DNA of 64,000 nt. Source: Propionibacteriaceae bacterium. Lineage in GTDB: Bacteria; Actinomycetota; Actinomycetes; Propionibacteriales; Propionibacteriaceae. This document shows positions 26,398-35,558 of this stretch, piece by piece. The position numbers were made by a program, and so were the translations under genes. The notes below the pieces were generated by a model. The model was not told where the DNA came from, made no database searches, and saw nothing but the letters and a program-made list of their open reading frames with translations. Location: the NCBI GenBank assembly GCA_025965155.1, contig JAOPXN010000090.1, forward strand, positions 32,137-96,136. The letters run 5' to 3'. How positions within the stretch are numbered: position 1 is the first letter of the stretch; each line of letters begins with the position of its first letter.

Positions 26398-27726
26398 GTG
26401 ACCACCGCTGTGCCGCCCTCGACCCGCGCACTGGACCGGGAGATCTTCGCGCTCGCGATCCCGGCCTTTGCCACCTTGGTGTCTGAGCCGCTGCTTCTGC
26501 TGGCCGACTCGGCCATCATCGGGCACCTCGGCACATCCCAGCTTGCCGGTCTCGGAATCGCTGCCAACGTGCTCGGGGTGCTCACCGGTCTGTGCATCTT
26601 CCTGGCCTACGGCACCACCGGGATGGTGGCCCGCCGGCTCGGAGCCGGCGACCGACCCGCCGCGCTCGCGGGCGGCCTGGACGGCTTGGCGCTGGGGCTG
26701 GGCCTGGGCGTGGGGCTGTGCGTGCTGCTCCAACTGCTGCTGCCGACCATCATCGGCTGGTACGCCGTAGCTCCCGACGTGGCGACCCACGCGACGACGT
26801 ATCTCCGGATCGCGGCGTGCGGGCTCCCCTCCATCCTGCTGCTGCTGGCCAGTACCGGCGTACTCCGAGGGCTGCAGGACACCCGGACACCGCTCTACGT
26901 CGCCATCGCCACCAACCTGGCCAACATCGCCCTCAACTTCGGCCTGGTCTACGGTCTCGGTCTCGGTATCGCGGGATCGGCGGCCGGCACGCTGATCGCC
27001 CAGACCGGCGCCGCGGTCTACCTGGCAGCCGTCGTCGTTCGCGGTGCGCTCCGAGAACATGCGGAGATCCGGCTACGACTGGGCGGGATACTCACCGCGG
27101 CACGGTCGGGGGTCTGGCTGGTCGCTCGTACAGCCACGCTGCATGCCGCAATCACCCTGACCACGCTGGTGGCGGCGACCGGCGGGGCGGTCGCATTGGC
27201 CGCGCACCAGGTGGTCAACTCTTTGTGGGTGTTGCTGGCCTTCGCGCTCGACGCCCTCGCAATCGCCGGGCAGGCCATCATCGGCCGACTGCTCGGTGCC
27301 GGCGAGGTGGGGCTCGGGCGGGCAATGACCAGCAGGATGGTCGGCTGGGGTGTCTTGTGCGGCGTCGTCTTCGGTAGCGCGGTGCTCCTGGCCCGTCCCT
27401 TGTACGTGGGGTTGTTCAGCCCTGACCCGCAGGTGCAGGAACTGGTTGGACACGTGCTGGTTGTCGTGGCACTGATCACCCCCGTTGCCGGGGTGGTCTT
27501 CGTCCTCGACGGAGTTCTGATCGGCGCCGGCGATGGCCGGTACCTGGCCTTGGCTGGACTGCTGGCGCTGCTGGCGTACGTGCCGCTGGCGCTGGTCGTC
27601 AACGCTCAGCACGCCGGTCTGCTGTGGCTGTGGGTCGCCTACGGAGGCTTTATCACCGCTCGGATGGTGACCCTGGTGGTGCGGGCACGCGGCGACCGCT
27701 GGATGCGGGTCGGCGCCACTGTCTGA
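26398..27726 (+). CDS. MATE-family multidrug/toxin exporter
   Basis: A 442-aa membrane protein with about twelve spans in two homologous halves, each starting with a MATE segment (FALAIPAFATLVSEPLLLLADSAIIGHLG in the first, ALDALAIAGQAIIGRLLGAG in the second). It belongs to the DinF-like branch common in actinobacteria and would export cationic compounds by Na+ or H+ antiport. It starts with a GTG 56 bp after the aldehyde dehydrogenase. Confidence 0.88.
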   Translation: MTTAVPPSTRALDREIFALAIPAFATLVSEPLLLLADSAIIGHLGTSQLAGLGIAANVLGVLTGLCIFLAYGTTGMVARRLGAGDRPAALAGGLDGLALGLGLGVGLCVLLQLLLPTIIGWYAVAPDVATHATTYLRIAACGLPSILLLLASTGVLRGLQDTRTPLYVAIATNLANIALNFGLVYGLGLGIAGSAAGTLIAQTGAAVYLAAVVVRGALREHAEIRLRLGGILTAARSGVWLVARTATLHAAITLTTLVAATGGAVALAAHQVVNSLWVLLAFALDALAIAGQAIIGRLLGAGEVGLGRAMTSRMVGWGVLCGVVFGSAVLLARPLYVGLFSPDPQVQELVGHVLVVVALITPVAGVVFVLDGVLIGAGDGRYLALAGLLALLAYVPLALVVNAQHAGLLWLWVAYGGFITARMVTLVVRARGDRWMRVGATV

Positions 27727-27767
27727 GACCAGGACATGCTCTGGTGCACAGGCGGTAGAACGGGTCT

Positions 27768-28265
27768 GTGTCGCAGAACAGCAGAGACCGGGATGCCAGC
27801 GGACGCGCCCGGAACGCGCGCCCACGCGACGGGCTCGGACGTCCGTTGCCACATGGCGTGGAGGGGGTGCCGCGCATTCCCGATGACCTGGTCCTTCCCC
27901 CAACGCCAGCCCTGGTCGAGGCACAGCGGCTGCTGGATCACGGGATGCCCTTCCATGCCCACGAGATCTTGGAAGGTACCTGGAAGTCGGCTGCGGCCGA
28001 GGAGCGTGACCTGTGGCAGGGCCTTGCTCAGCTTGCCGTGGGCCTGACCCACGTACTGCGCGGGAACGCGGCCGGGGCAAGGACTCTGCTGCTGCGCGCC
28101 CGGGCCCGGATCTTGGGGTACGCGGAGGCCCCGCCGTACGACATCGACGTGGATGGCCTGGTCGACTGGACCGATCAGTTGCTGGCTGGGCTGGCGGCTG
28201 GCGAAGGCGGGGTTGGCACGGACATCGAGCCCCCTCGGCTTCGCCGTCCCGCGGCCGGCGGATGA
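27768..28265 (+). CDS. DUF309 protein
   Basis: A 165-aa protein whose core ALVEAQRLLDHGMPFHAHEILEGTWK and LWQGLAQLAVGLTHVLRGN matches DUF309, a small all-helical family with conserved His/Glu residues that suggest a metal or catalytic site of unknown purpose. The first 40 residues are Arg/Pro-rich and poorly conserved in character, so the real start may be internal (for example at the GVPRIPDD region). It converges on the receiver gene with 19 bp between stops. Confidence 0.8.
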   Translation: MSQNSRDRDASGRARNARPRDGLGRPLPHGVEGVPRIPDDLVLPPTPALVEAQRLLDHGMPFHAHEILEGTWKSAAAEERDLWQGLAQLAVGLTHVLRGNAAGARTLLLRARARILGYAEAPPYDIDVDGLVDWTDQLLAGLAAGEGGVGTDIEPPRLRRPAAGG

Positions 28266-28284
28266 GCTGGCGCTTCCCCGAACG

Positions 28285-28701
28285 TCAGTGGCACTCGATC
28301 AGCGTCGCCGTTGGCATGTCGCACGGCCAGGCTGTCCCGCCGGCGGCGACAGCGCGTACCGCGTCGACCAACTGGTGCGGGCTGCCACCCTTGGCCAGGA
28401 ATCCAACTGCGCCGGACTCTGCCGCCGCCTCCATGTTCCGCCTGGTGCCCGACGCCGTCAGCATGACAACGCGCACGTCCGGCAGCTCAGCCACCAGGTG
28501 CCGGGTCGCGTCGATGCCCGAAGTGATCGGCATCCGAACATCCATTAGCACCAGGTCAGGCTGCACCGTGCGGGCGACACTCGTCACCTGGGCTCCGTCG
28601 GAGCACTCCCCCACAACCTCAATACCTTCGGCTGCGTTCAGAACCGCGGCTACGGCGGACCGCACCAGCGTGTGGTCATCGACTAACAGGACGCGGATCA
28701 T
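28285..28701 (-). CDS. Receiver-only response regulator (NarL-type receiver without HTH)
   Basis: A 138-aa protein starting MIRVLLVDDH, with acidic residues Asp8/Asp9, phosphoacceptor Asp54 (LVLMDVRMP), Thr82 and Lys104, the complete receiver site. The family usually continues into a LuxR helix-turn-helix after VRAVAAGG, but here the frame ends 18 residues later, so the DNA-binding half is absent. It may be a natural single-domain regulator or a truncated NarL protein. The reading frame is open further upstream but that part lacks receiver character. No histidine kinase lies nearby. Confidence 0.85.
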   Translation of the reverse strand: MIRVLLVDDHTLVRSAVAAVLNAAEGIEVVGECSDGAQVTSVARTVQPDLVLMDVRMPITSGIDATRHLVAELPDVRVVMLTASGTRRNMEAAAESGAVGFLAKGGSPHQLVDAVRAVAAGGTAWPCDMPTATLIECH

Positions 28702-28769
28702 GGGGACCTCTTCTTGGGGGACTGTCGTTCCTCTTGCTTGACAAGCGTCCCCGATTGCCGGCCAAAGGA

Positions 28770-28800
28770 GCACCCCTAATAGCGGTTCTCGCGCACCCCT
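28770..28800. promoter_or_regulatory. Direct repeat GCACCCCTA, two copies 23 bp apart
   Basis: GCACCCCTA begins at 28770 and again at 28793, in the space between the receiver gene and the peroxidase gene. Spacing of about two helical turns suits a dimeric activator (inference). Confidence 0.35.
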
Positions 28801-29005
28801 AGAACGTGGGACCCGCAACCTCACACCTGACACGGCGCCGGCGACCAAGATCACCGTGCGATGCAACGCCTCAATCCCCGTCCCCCCGCAGGGGGGGTTG
28901 CCGGAGGACGGGGACTTGGGCCCGAACACAGCGACGAGGTGACAGCTCGCCGCCTTTGCAGGTGGGACTGCGGGTGTCAGGCGAAAACCACTCTGCCGGT
29001 CCACC

Positions 29006-29088
29006 CTTGGGAAAACCTTGGCTGGCCCGGCCGAAATCCAGCGACAAGACGGCCGCCCGTCCGGACCCGGACTCAAGGTTTTCCAAAG
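29006..29088. promoter_or_regulatory. Interrupted inverted repeat upstream of the second peroxidase
   Basis: CTTGGGAAAACCTTG (29006-29020) pairs with CAAGGTTTTCCAAAG (29074-29088) with one mismatch in 15, spaced by 53 bp. A third half-copy AACCTTGGG occurs at 29100-29108. The set ends about 60 bp before the start codon. Confidence 0.45.
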
Positions 29089-29170
29089 CCTGATCATGCA
29101 ACCTTGGGACACTCGGCTACCGCTCTGGGTCACACGACCCCCGGTAAGCCAACACGACCTCGGGGGATAG

Positions 29171-32100
29171 ATGCCAGATCAGCATGCCCGCGCCCAAAAG
29201 CGGGAAAGAACTGCGCGCTTCGGCGGACTCACATCGTCGGCCGCGCGCAAGCTCACGTCCGGCCTGACAGCACTCGCACTGGGAGTAGGGCTGCTGCCCG
29301 CCGCTCTTGCGCCGAGCGCTCAGGCCGCGCCAGTGGGTCAGGGACTCACACTCAACGCAGGCGACCTCCGCTTCATCCTGAAGCAGATCAAGATCGCCGA
29401 GAACCACGCCACCAAAGAGGATTCCGAAGGAAAGCCGGTCCCCGGCCAGCCGCTACTGGGCCCCGGGCCGTATCAGATCGCCAACCCGCTGCTTCCGTAC
29501 GGCCTGCGCACGGTTGATGGATCCGACAACAACCTGGTAGCTGGCCAGCGCACCTTCGGCACCTCGAGCCTGCCGTTCCCAAGGCTCGCGGCGCCCCAGT
29601 GGCGAACCACGGCCGGCGGTCAGACGTACAAGTCGGTGAACCAGAACCTGACCGACGCCGAGCCTCGGTTCATCAGCAATGTGATCGTCGACCAGACCGC
29701 CACCAACCCGGCGGCAATCGCAGCCGCGGGCAAGGCACACCGGACCGTCAACGATGAGCCGACCGCGGTCCCCTGTGACGCCAACGGCCTGCCTGCCGGT
29801 TGCGTCGAGGAGGGTGAAACGCTGGACATTCCCAATGTCACAACGGATTTCGGCCTGTCGTCGCCCTACAACGGCATGTTCGCGCTCTTTGGTCAGTTCT
29901 TCGACCACGGCATCGACTTCACCAAGAAGTCCAAGAAGTACGTCATGATGCCGCTGGCCGCAGACGACCCGTTGATGGTTGACGGCAGCGCCGCCCGCGC
30001 GCCGTTCATGATCATGAGCCGCGCAGAGAACCAGCCCGGACCGGACGGCGTGCTGGGGACGGCCGACGACATCCAGGACGGAACCAACACGAACTCGCCC
30101 TGGGTGGACCAGAGCCAGACCTACTCATCCCACCCAGCGCATCAGGTCTTCCTCCGTGAGTACGCCATCGACGCGGCCGGGAAGCCGGTATCCACCGGCG
30201 GCCTGCTGGAAGACGCTGCGGGCGGCTTGGCAACCTGGAAGGACCTCAAGGCTCAGGCAGCTGACAAGCTCGGAATGCGACTGTCCGACACCGACGTGGC
30301 CAACATCCCGATGGTCGCCACCGACCAGTACGGTCGGTTCCTCCGCGGCCCGAACAAGCTGCCCCAGTACGTCACCAAGGACCTGAAACTGGTGGAGGGC
30401 AATCTCGCCGATCCGGTGGCCCCACCGGCAGACGTCCAGCGGATCGGGATCGCGTTCCTGGACGACATCGCCCACACGGCTGCCCCGTTCCACTCCCAAA
30501 CCGGCGCGCCCCTGACCGCGGACGACAACACCGACCAGACGCCGGTGACCGGGCAGCAGCCGGCAGGCAGCTACGACGACGAGATGCTCGATGCCCACTT
30601 CGTCGCCGGCGATGGTCGGGTCAACGAGAACATCGGCCTGACCGCCATCCACCAGATCTTCCACTCCGAGCACAACCGGCTGGTGACCTACGTCGAAGAG
30701 CTGGTGACCTCGCTCAACCTCGACCTGAACGAGTGGCAGCTCGCGCCGGGTGTGTGGAACGGCGAGCGTCTGTTCCAGGCGGCCCGCTACGTGGCCGAGA
30801 TGGAGTACCAGCACCTCGTCTTCGAGGAGTTCGCCCGGAAGATCCAACCAGGCCTGAACCCGTTCAACGCCTTCACTCAAGCCGACAGTGGCATCGACCC
30901 GGCCGTGATGGCCGAGTTCGCCCATGCCACGTACCGGTTCGGCCACTCGATGCTGACCGAGACCGTCGACCGTAGGACCAGCACTGGCACCGATATCGGC
31001 ATGCCACTGCTGCAGGCGTTCTTGAACCCGCCCGCGTACTACCAGAGCAGCGCCGGCACCCTCACACCGTCGACGGCCGCCGGCGCGATCGCCAGGGGCA
31101 TGACCGACCAGGTCGGCGCCGAGCTCGACGAGTTCGTCACCGACACTCTTCGCAACAATGTGCTCGGGTTACCGCTGGACCTTGCGTCGCTCAACATTGC
31201 CCGCGGTCGGGACACCGGTATCCCATCGCTGAACAACTTCCGCAAGGACCTGTACTCCAAGACAGCGGAGTCCTCGCTCAAGCCGTACACCGACTGGGTC
31301 GACTTCGGCCAGGCACTCAAACACCCAGACTCCGTCGTCAACTTCATGGCGGCCTACGGCACCCATCCCAGCATCAAGGAGGCAACCTCCATCCAGGCCC
31401 GGCGGGCGGCCGCTCAGCTGCTGTTCGACATGAACACCGAGAACGCCGATACTCCGGCAGACGCCTTCGACTTCGTCAACAGCTCTGGAACGTGGGCGAA
31501 TGACGGCGCCAACTCCAAGACGGGGGTGGATGCGATCGAGCTCTGGGTCGGCGGACTGGCCGAGTCGCAGAACCTCTTCGGTGGCCTGCTCGGGTCCACC
31601 TTCAACTACATCTTCGAACGCCAGATGACAGACCTGCAGGACGGCGACCGGCTGTACTACCTTTCCCGCACGTCCGGTCTCAACCTGCGTACCCAGCTGG
31701 AAGGGAACTCCTTCGCCGAGTTGATCATGCGCAACACGGATGCGACCGCATTGAAGGCGGACGTCTTCGGGGTCGCCGACTGCGAGTTCGAGATGGCCAA
31801 CGTCGTCGCCACCACGGGTAACAACGTCGCCGACGACCCAGCGTCCGCCTGCGACGAGTCCAAGCTGTTGCTGCGGATGGCCGACGGCACGATCCGGTAC
31901 CGGGTCAGCAACACCGTCGACCGGCCGGGACTCAACGCGCAGTCCACCTACAACGGCACCGATGGCGCCGACAAGGTCTGGGGCGGCGTCGACAACGACA
32001 CCTTCTGGGGCAACGACGGCAACGACGTGATCGAAGGCAACGACGGCGCCGACACGGTGCTGGGCGGCGACGGCAACGACAAGATCACCGACTCCCACGG

Positions 32101-34366
32101 CGACGATGTGCTCAAGGGTGGTAACGGCAACGACGCCATCGACGCCGGCCCTGGACTGGACATCATCATGTCCGGCGAGGGCGACGACTTCTCCAACGGC
32201 GGCCTGAACGGCAACCAGACCTTCGCCGGCGAAGGCAACGACCTGGTACTCGCAGGCGACGGCCCCGACACCGTGTTCGGTGGTGGCGGTGACGACTGGC
32301 AGGAGGGCGGGAACTCCAACGACCTGCTGCAGGGAGACAGCGGCGCCCCGTTCTTCGACGACCTCAACAGGCCCGGGCATGACGTGCTCATCGGAGATAG
32401 TGGCGAAGACGACTACGACGCCGAAGGCGGGGACGACATCATGGTCGCCGGGCCCGGCATCGAGCGTAACCATGGTCTCTACGGGTTCGACTGGGTCACG
32501 CATGCCCGATCGATCGAAGCGGCCGACTCCGACATGCGGATGGTCGTTGTCGAAGGTCCGAACGCGCTCAGGGACCGCTTCCTGCTGACCGAGGCACTCT
32601 CCGGCTGGGACAAGAACGACATGCTACGCGGAACCGACACTGCACCGTCGGACCCGGACACCGAGGTCAGCGTTCCGGGCATGACCAACACACTCGATGA
32701 GGAGGGCATCAAGCGCATTGCCGGCTTGGCCGACCTGCTGCCGGCCGGCGCCCAGGAGTTCGGTGCCGGCAACATCATCCTCGGCGGTGCCGGCAGCGAC
32801 CAGATCTGGGGCAACGGGGCTGACGACATCATCGACGGCAACAAGTGGTTGAACGTCCGCCTGAACGTCCGCAACGCGGCAGGCGAGGAGATCCGGTCCG
32901 CCAACTCCTTGAAGGAGCTGCAGGCCGACATCATGGCGGGCACCATCGACCCCGGCAACGTTGGCATCGTCCGGGAGATCCTCAACACCTCGGTGGCGGC
33001 CGACATCGACACCGCGAACTTCTCCGGGCCGCGGTCTGAGTACGACATCACTTCCAGCGATGGAGTGACGACCGTTGATCATGTACGCGGGACGGGCGCC
33101 GACGGCACCGACCGGATCAGCAACGTGGAACGGCTGCGGTTCACCGATCTGACGGTCGGCCTGGATGTCGCTGTACCGGTGATCGGTACCCCGGTCGCCG
33201 GCGATTCCCAGGCAACGGTCAGCTTCAGCGGGCCAGCAGGTGCATCCTTCCTGGTGCGAGTGGTGAATGCCGCTGGGGCGCAGGTCGGCGCACTCCGGCC
33301 GGCCCCGACAGGTGCGACCAGCCTGGTCGTCACCGGCCTCACCAACGGGACGGCTTACCGTTTCCAGGTGGCGGCGGTCACCGCCGACAGCACGAGTGAC
33401 TACTCGGCTCTGTCGACGGCGGTGACTCCGGTGACAGCGGCAACGGTCGCCGGTGCACCGACGATGGGCACCGTGACCGCCGGCAACGCGTCCGCGACCC
33501 TCCGCTGGACCGCACCGGCCAACACCGGTGGAGCACCCATCACCGGCTACTCCATCCGAATCTATGTCGGGTCGAGCAGCACGCCGCTACGGACCACGGC
33601 TGTCGGCAACGTCACCTCTACGGTGATCGACACCCTGACCAACCAGACGGGCTATACGTTCGACGTCCGCGCGATCAATGCTGCCGGCACCGGAGACCCG
33701 TCGGCTCGCTCATCGGTGACGACACCGCGAACCGAGTTCGTCGCTCCAACGGTCACGACGCTGACCCCGGCCGACGGCGCCCGGTCGGTCAGCCAGTCGG
33801 GCAACGTCACCGCCACCTTCAGCGAGGCGGTGACCGTCGGCGGGGCGAACTTCGTCCTTCGGCTGGGCACCGCCCTGGTCCCGGCGGCGGTGTCGTACAG
33901 CTCAACGACCAGGGTTGCGACGCTGAACCCGACCAGCAACCTGCTGGCGGATCGGACCTACACCGCGACGCTGACCGACGTTCGGGATAGCGCCGGCAAT
34001 CCCATGCCGGCGAGGACCTGGTCCTTCACCACCGGACCGGCTCCGATCATGGGCACCCGGTCTCCCGCCGCGGGCGCGGTCGGGATCCGCCGAAACAGCA
34101 ATGTCACGGCGAACTTCAGCGAAGCCATCACCGGCTTCAACGCGACAACGGTGCGGCTGACCTCCGCCACCACGGGCGCAGTGATCAGTGGACAGGTGCT
34201 GTTCAACACCAGTTCACGGGTGCTCACGCTCGACCCTGGCGTGACTCTGGCCAGTAACACCCGGTACCGGGTCACCATCACCGGCGGCGCCACAGCAGTA
34301 CGGGACCTGGCAGGGAATCCCATGTCCACTCAGACCTGGACCTTCACCACAGGATCAGCGCTGTAG
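29171..34366 (+). CDS. Second secreted animal-type haem peroxidase with RTX, FN3 and SbsA-like Ig domains (1731 aa)
   Basis: This is a paralogue of the gene at 3201. A signal peptide ends in PSAQAAPVGQG (about residue 55). The peroxidase domain keeps every key residue: Gln242, Asp245 and distal His246 in GQFFDH; Arg483 and Glu486 in AGDGRVNE; proximal His592 in RFGH. RTX calcium repeats span about 937-1057. Only two FN3 (about 1335 and 1424) and two SbsA-like Ig domains (about 1525 and 1625) follow, against three of each in the paralogue. The C-terminal block RDLAGNPMSTQTWTFTTG is identical in both proteins. It starts after a CGGGGGATAG ribosome site like that of the SARP gene downstream. Confidence 0.9.
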   Translation: MPDQHARAQKRERTARFGGLTSSAARKLTSGLTALALGVGLLPAALAPSAQAAPVGQGLTLNAGDLRFILKQIKIAENHATKEDSEGKPVPGQPLLGPGPYQIANPLLPYGLRTVDGSDNNLVAGQRTFGTSSLPFPRLAAPQWRTTAGGQTYKSVNQNLTDAEPRFISNVIVDQTATNPAAIAAAGKAHRTVNDEPTAVPCDANGLPAGCVEEGETLDIPNVTTDFGLSSPYNGMFALFGQFFDHGIDFTKKSKKYVMMPLAADDPLMVDGSAARAPFMIMSRAENQPGPDGVLGTADDIQDGTNTNSPWVDQSQTYSSHPAHQVFLREYAIDAAGKPVSTGGLLEDAAGGLATWKDLKAQAADKLGMRLSDTDVANIPMVATDQYGRFLRGPNKLPQYVTKDLKLVEGNLADPVAPPADVQRIGIAFLDDIAHTAAPFHSQTGAPLTADDNTDQTPVTGQQPAGSYDDEMLDAHFVAGDGRVNENIGLTAIHQIFHSEHNRLVTYVEELVTSLNLDLNEWQLAPGVWNGERLFQAARYVAEMEYQHLVFEEFARKIQPGLNPFNAFTQADSGIDPAVMAEFAHATYRFGHSMLTETVDRRTSTGTDIGMPLLQAFLNPPAYYQSSAGTLTPSTAAGAIARGMTDQVGAELDEFVTDTLRNNVLGLPLDLASLNIARGRDTGIPSLNNFRKDLYSKTAESSLKPYTDWVDFGQALKHPDSVVNFMAAYGTHPSIKEATSIQARRAAAQLLFDMNTENADTPADAFDFVNSSGTWANDGANSKTGVDAIELWVGGLAESQNLFGGLLGSTFNYIFERQMTDLQDGDRLYYLSRTSGLNLRTQLEGNSFAELIMRNTDATALKADVFGVADCEFEMANVVATTGNNVADDPASACDESKLLLRMADGTIRYRVSNTVDRPGLNAQSTYNGTDGADKVWGGVDNDTFWGNDGNDVIEGNDGADTVLGGDGNDKITDSHGDDVLKGGNGNDAIDAGPGLDIIMSGEGDDFSNGGLNGNQTFAGEGNDLVLAGDGPDTVFGGGGDDWQEGGNSNDLLQGDSGAPFFDDLNRPGHDVLIGDSGEDDYDAEGGDDIMVAGPGIERNHGLYGFDWVTHARSIEAADSDMRMVVVEGPNALRDRFLLTEALSGWDKNDMLRGTDTAPSDPDTEVSVPGMTNTLDEEGIKRIAGLADLLPAGAQEFGAGNIILGGAGSDQIWGNGADDIIDGNKWLNVRLNVRNAAGEEIRSANSLKELQADIMAGTIDPGNVGIVREILNTSVAADIDTANFSGPRSEYDITSSDGVTTVDHVRGTGADGTDRISNVERLRFTDLTVGLDVAVPVIGTPVAGDSQATVSFSGPAGASFLVRVVNAAGAQVGALRPAPTGATSLVVTGLTNGTAYRFQVAAVTADSTSDYSALSTAVTPVTAATVAGAPTMGTVTAGNASATLRWTAPANTGGAPITGYSIRIYVGSSSTPLRTTAVGNVTSTVIDTLTNQTGYTFDVRAINAAGTGDPSARSSVTTPRTEFVAPTVTTLTPADGARSVSQSGNVTATFSEAVTVGGANFVLRLGTALVPAAVSYSSTTRVATLNPTSNLLADRTYTATLTDVRDSAGNPMPARTWSFTTGPAPIMGTRSPAAGAVGIRRNSNVTANFSEAITGFNATTVRLTSATTGAVISGQVLFNTSSRVLTLDPGVTLASNTRYRVTITGGATAVRDLAGNPMSTQTWTFTTGSAL

Positions 34367-34374
34367 CTGCAGAT

Positions 34375-34419
34375 GATCATGAACGACCGGGCACCGCTGG
34401 TGCCCGGCCGTTCATGATC
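34375..34419 (+). terminator. Long hairpin after the second peroxidase gene
   Basis: A 21-bp stem with one mismatch (34375-34395 with 34399-34419) closes a GCT loop 8 bp after the stop codon. Confidence 0.8.
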
Positions 34420-34460
34420 TTGGTCAGCGGTGGTCGGGACCCCGCCCGCAACCAAGATCA
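34416..34460. repeat. Second inverted repeat overlapping the terminator
   Basis: TGATCTTGGT (34416-34425) pairs perfectly with ACCAAGATCA (34451-34460). Its left arm shares four bases with the terminator stem, so the two hairpins exclude each other at their junction. It ends 92 bp before the SARP start. Confidence 0.45.
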
Positions 34461-34552
34461 AATTGTGAACCAGTTCACCGGTTCGGCTCCGAAGATCGGC
34501 ACTCTCTGACAGGATGTCCGGGAGTGTCTTCTGGCGTATTCGGGGGAATAAC

Positions 34553-35542
34553 GTGGAGCGAGCGCAAGACAGCAGTATGCCCATCTCCGTCCAGCTGATC
34601 GGCAACCTGAGGATCCACACCGGAACAACGGTGCTGACCTCTGCCGACATCGGAGGGGTCAAGCCGCGACGGATTTTTGAGATCTTGCTACTGCAGCTCG
34701 GCACGCCCATCTCCAAAGCGGAGCTGATCGAGACCCTCTGGGACGGGCGCCCCCCGGTAGGGGCGACGAGCACGCTGGAAAGCTATGTCAGCGTTCTGCG
34801 CCGCAGCATCCAACCTGGACACACCAAGACCGGTCCGCTCCGCACTTCCCATGGCGGCTACTGGCTCGATCCGGCACTGGTCCGACTGGACCTCCACGAC
34901 TTCGAACGCCTTGTCCGCCAGGCCGAACGGGCGACGCCGTCCGAGGCATACCCGGCTCTGGTGCAGGCGCTGGAGCTGCTCCGAGGCCCACTGCTCGGTG
35001 ACGAGCTGCTGCCGGAATGGGCCGAGGAGGCGCGCGCCCGGCACGCCGCTGACACCGTCAAGGCGAAGATTCTTGCCGCAGAAACCGCCACCGCGCTGGG
35101 GAGGACCGACGATGCGATCCGCTGGGCGCAACACGCCACTGCCACCGACCGCATCAACGAGCGGGCTTGGCTCGCCCTGCTGGGCGCGCTGGAACAGGCC
35201 GGCCGCTACACCGAAGGCCTGAACGCCTACGACAGGTGCCGGCGGATCTTCGACGACGATCTTGGGAGCAGTCCCGGGCCCGCTCTGCGCGCAGCGCACC
35301 TGCGGCTACTGCACCAGACCGCCGACAGCGACACCGAGTTCTCCGACGTGCTGTCGGCATTGCTGTATCTCGATGAGCACCTACGCGATGGGCCCGCACC
35401 TTGCCGGGGCCGGCGCGACCGCAGGCTGAATCCGAAGACCGCCCACATGATCGTCTCGTCCTTCCTGATGCGCGCCCGCGTACTTGCGCTGTGCGGGGTC
35501 GCGTTGCTGGTCAGCCATCCCGAGCTGACCGGTGTGGCCTGA
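34553..35542 (+). CDS. SARP/AfsR-type transcriptional regulator (wHTH and BTAD)
   Basis: A 329-aa protein with an OmpR-like winged helix (about residues 10-105: VQLIGNLRI, KPRRIFEILLLQLG and LIETLWDGRPPVGATSTLESYVSVLRR) followed by a bacterial transcriptional activation domain (about 110-260, helical, with ALELLRGPLLGDELLPEWA). A short C-terminal extension includes a hydrophobic segment (about 310-325). SARPs activate specialised-metabolite or cell-surface genes. It follows the second peroxidase on the same strand, a candidate target. The GTG at 34553 is preferred to the ATGs at 34514 and 34577 because GGGGGAA lies just upstream. Confidence 0.85.
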   Translation: MERAQDSSMPISVQLIGNLRIHTGTTVLTSADIGGVKPRRIFEILLLQLGTPISKAELIETLWDGRPPVGATSTLESYVSVLRRSIQPGHTKTGPLRTSHGGYWLDPALVRLDLHDFERLVRQAERATPSEAYPALVQALELLRGPLLGDELLPEWAEEARARHAADTVKAKILAAETATALGRTDDAIRWAQHATATDRINERAWLALLGALEQAGRYTEGLNAYDRCRRIFDDDLGSSPGPALRAAHLRLLHQTADSDTEFSDVLSALLYLDEHLRDGPAPCRGRRDRRLNPKTAHMIVSSFLMRARVLALCGVALLVSHPELTGVA

Positions 35543-35558
35543 GCGAGGCGGGAGCTAC

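Larger units (their letters stand above)
28702..29170. other. 469-bp regulatory gap before the second peroxidase
   Basis: No gene is seen. It holds two direct GCACCCCT repeats near the receiver gene and a long interrupted inverted repeat nearer the peroxidase gene. Both are listed separately. Confidence 0.5.
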
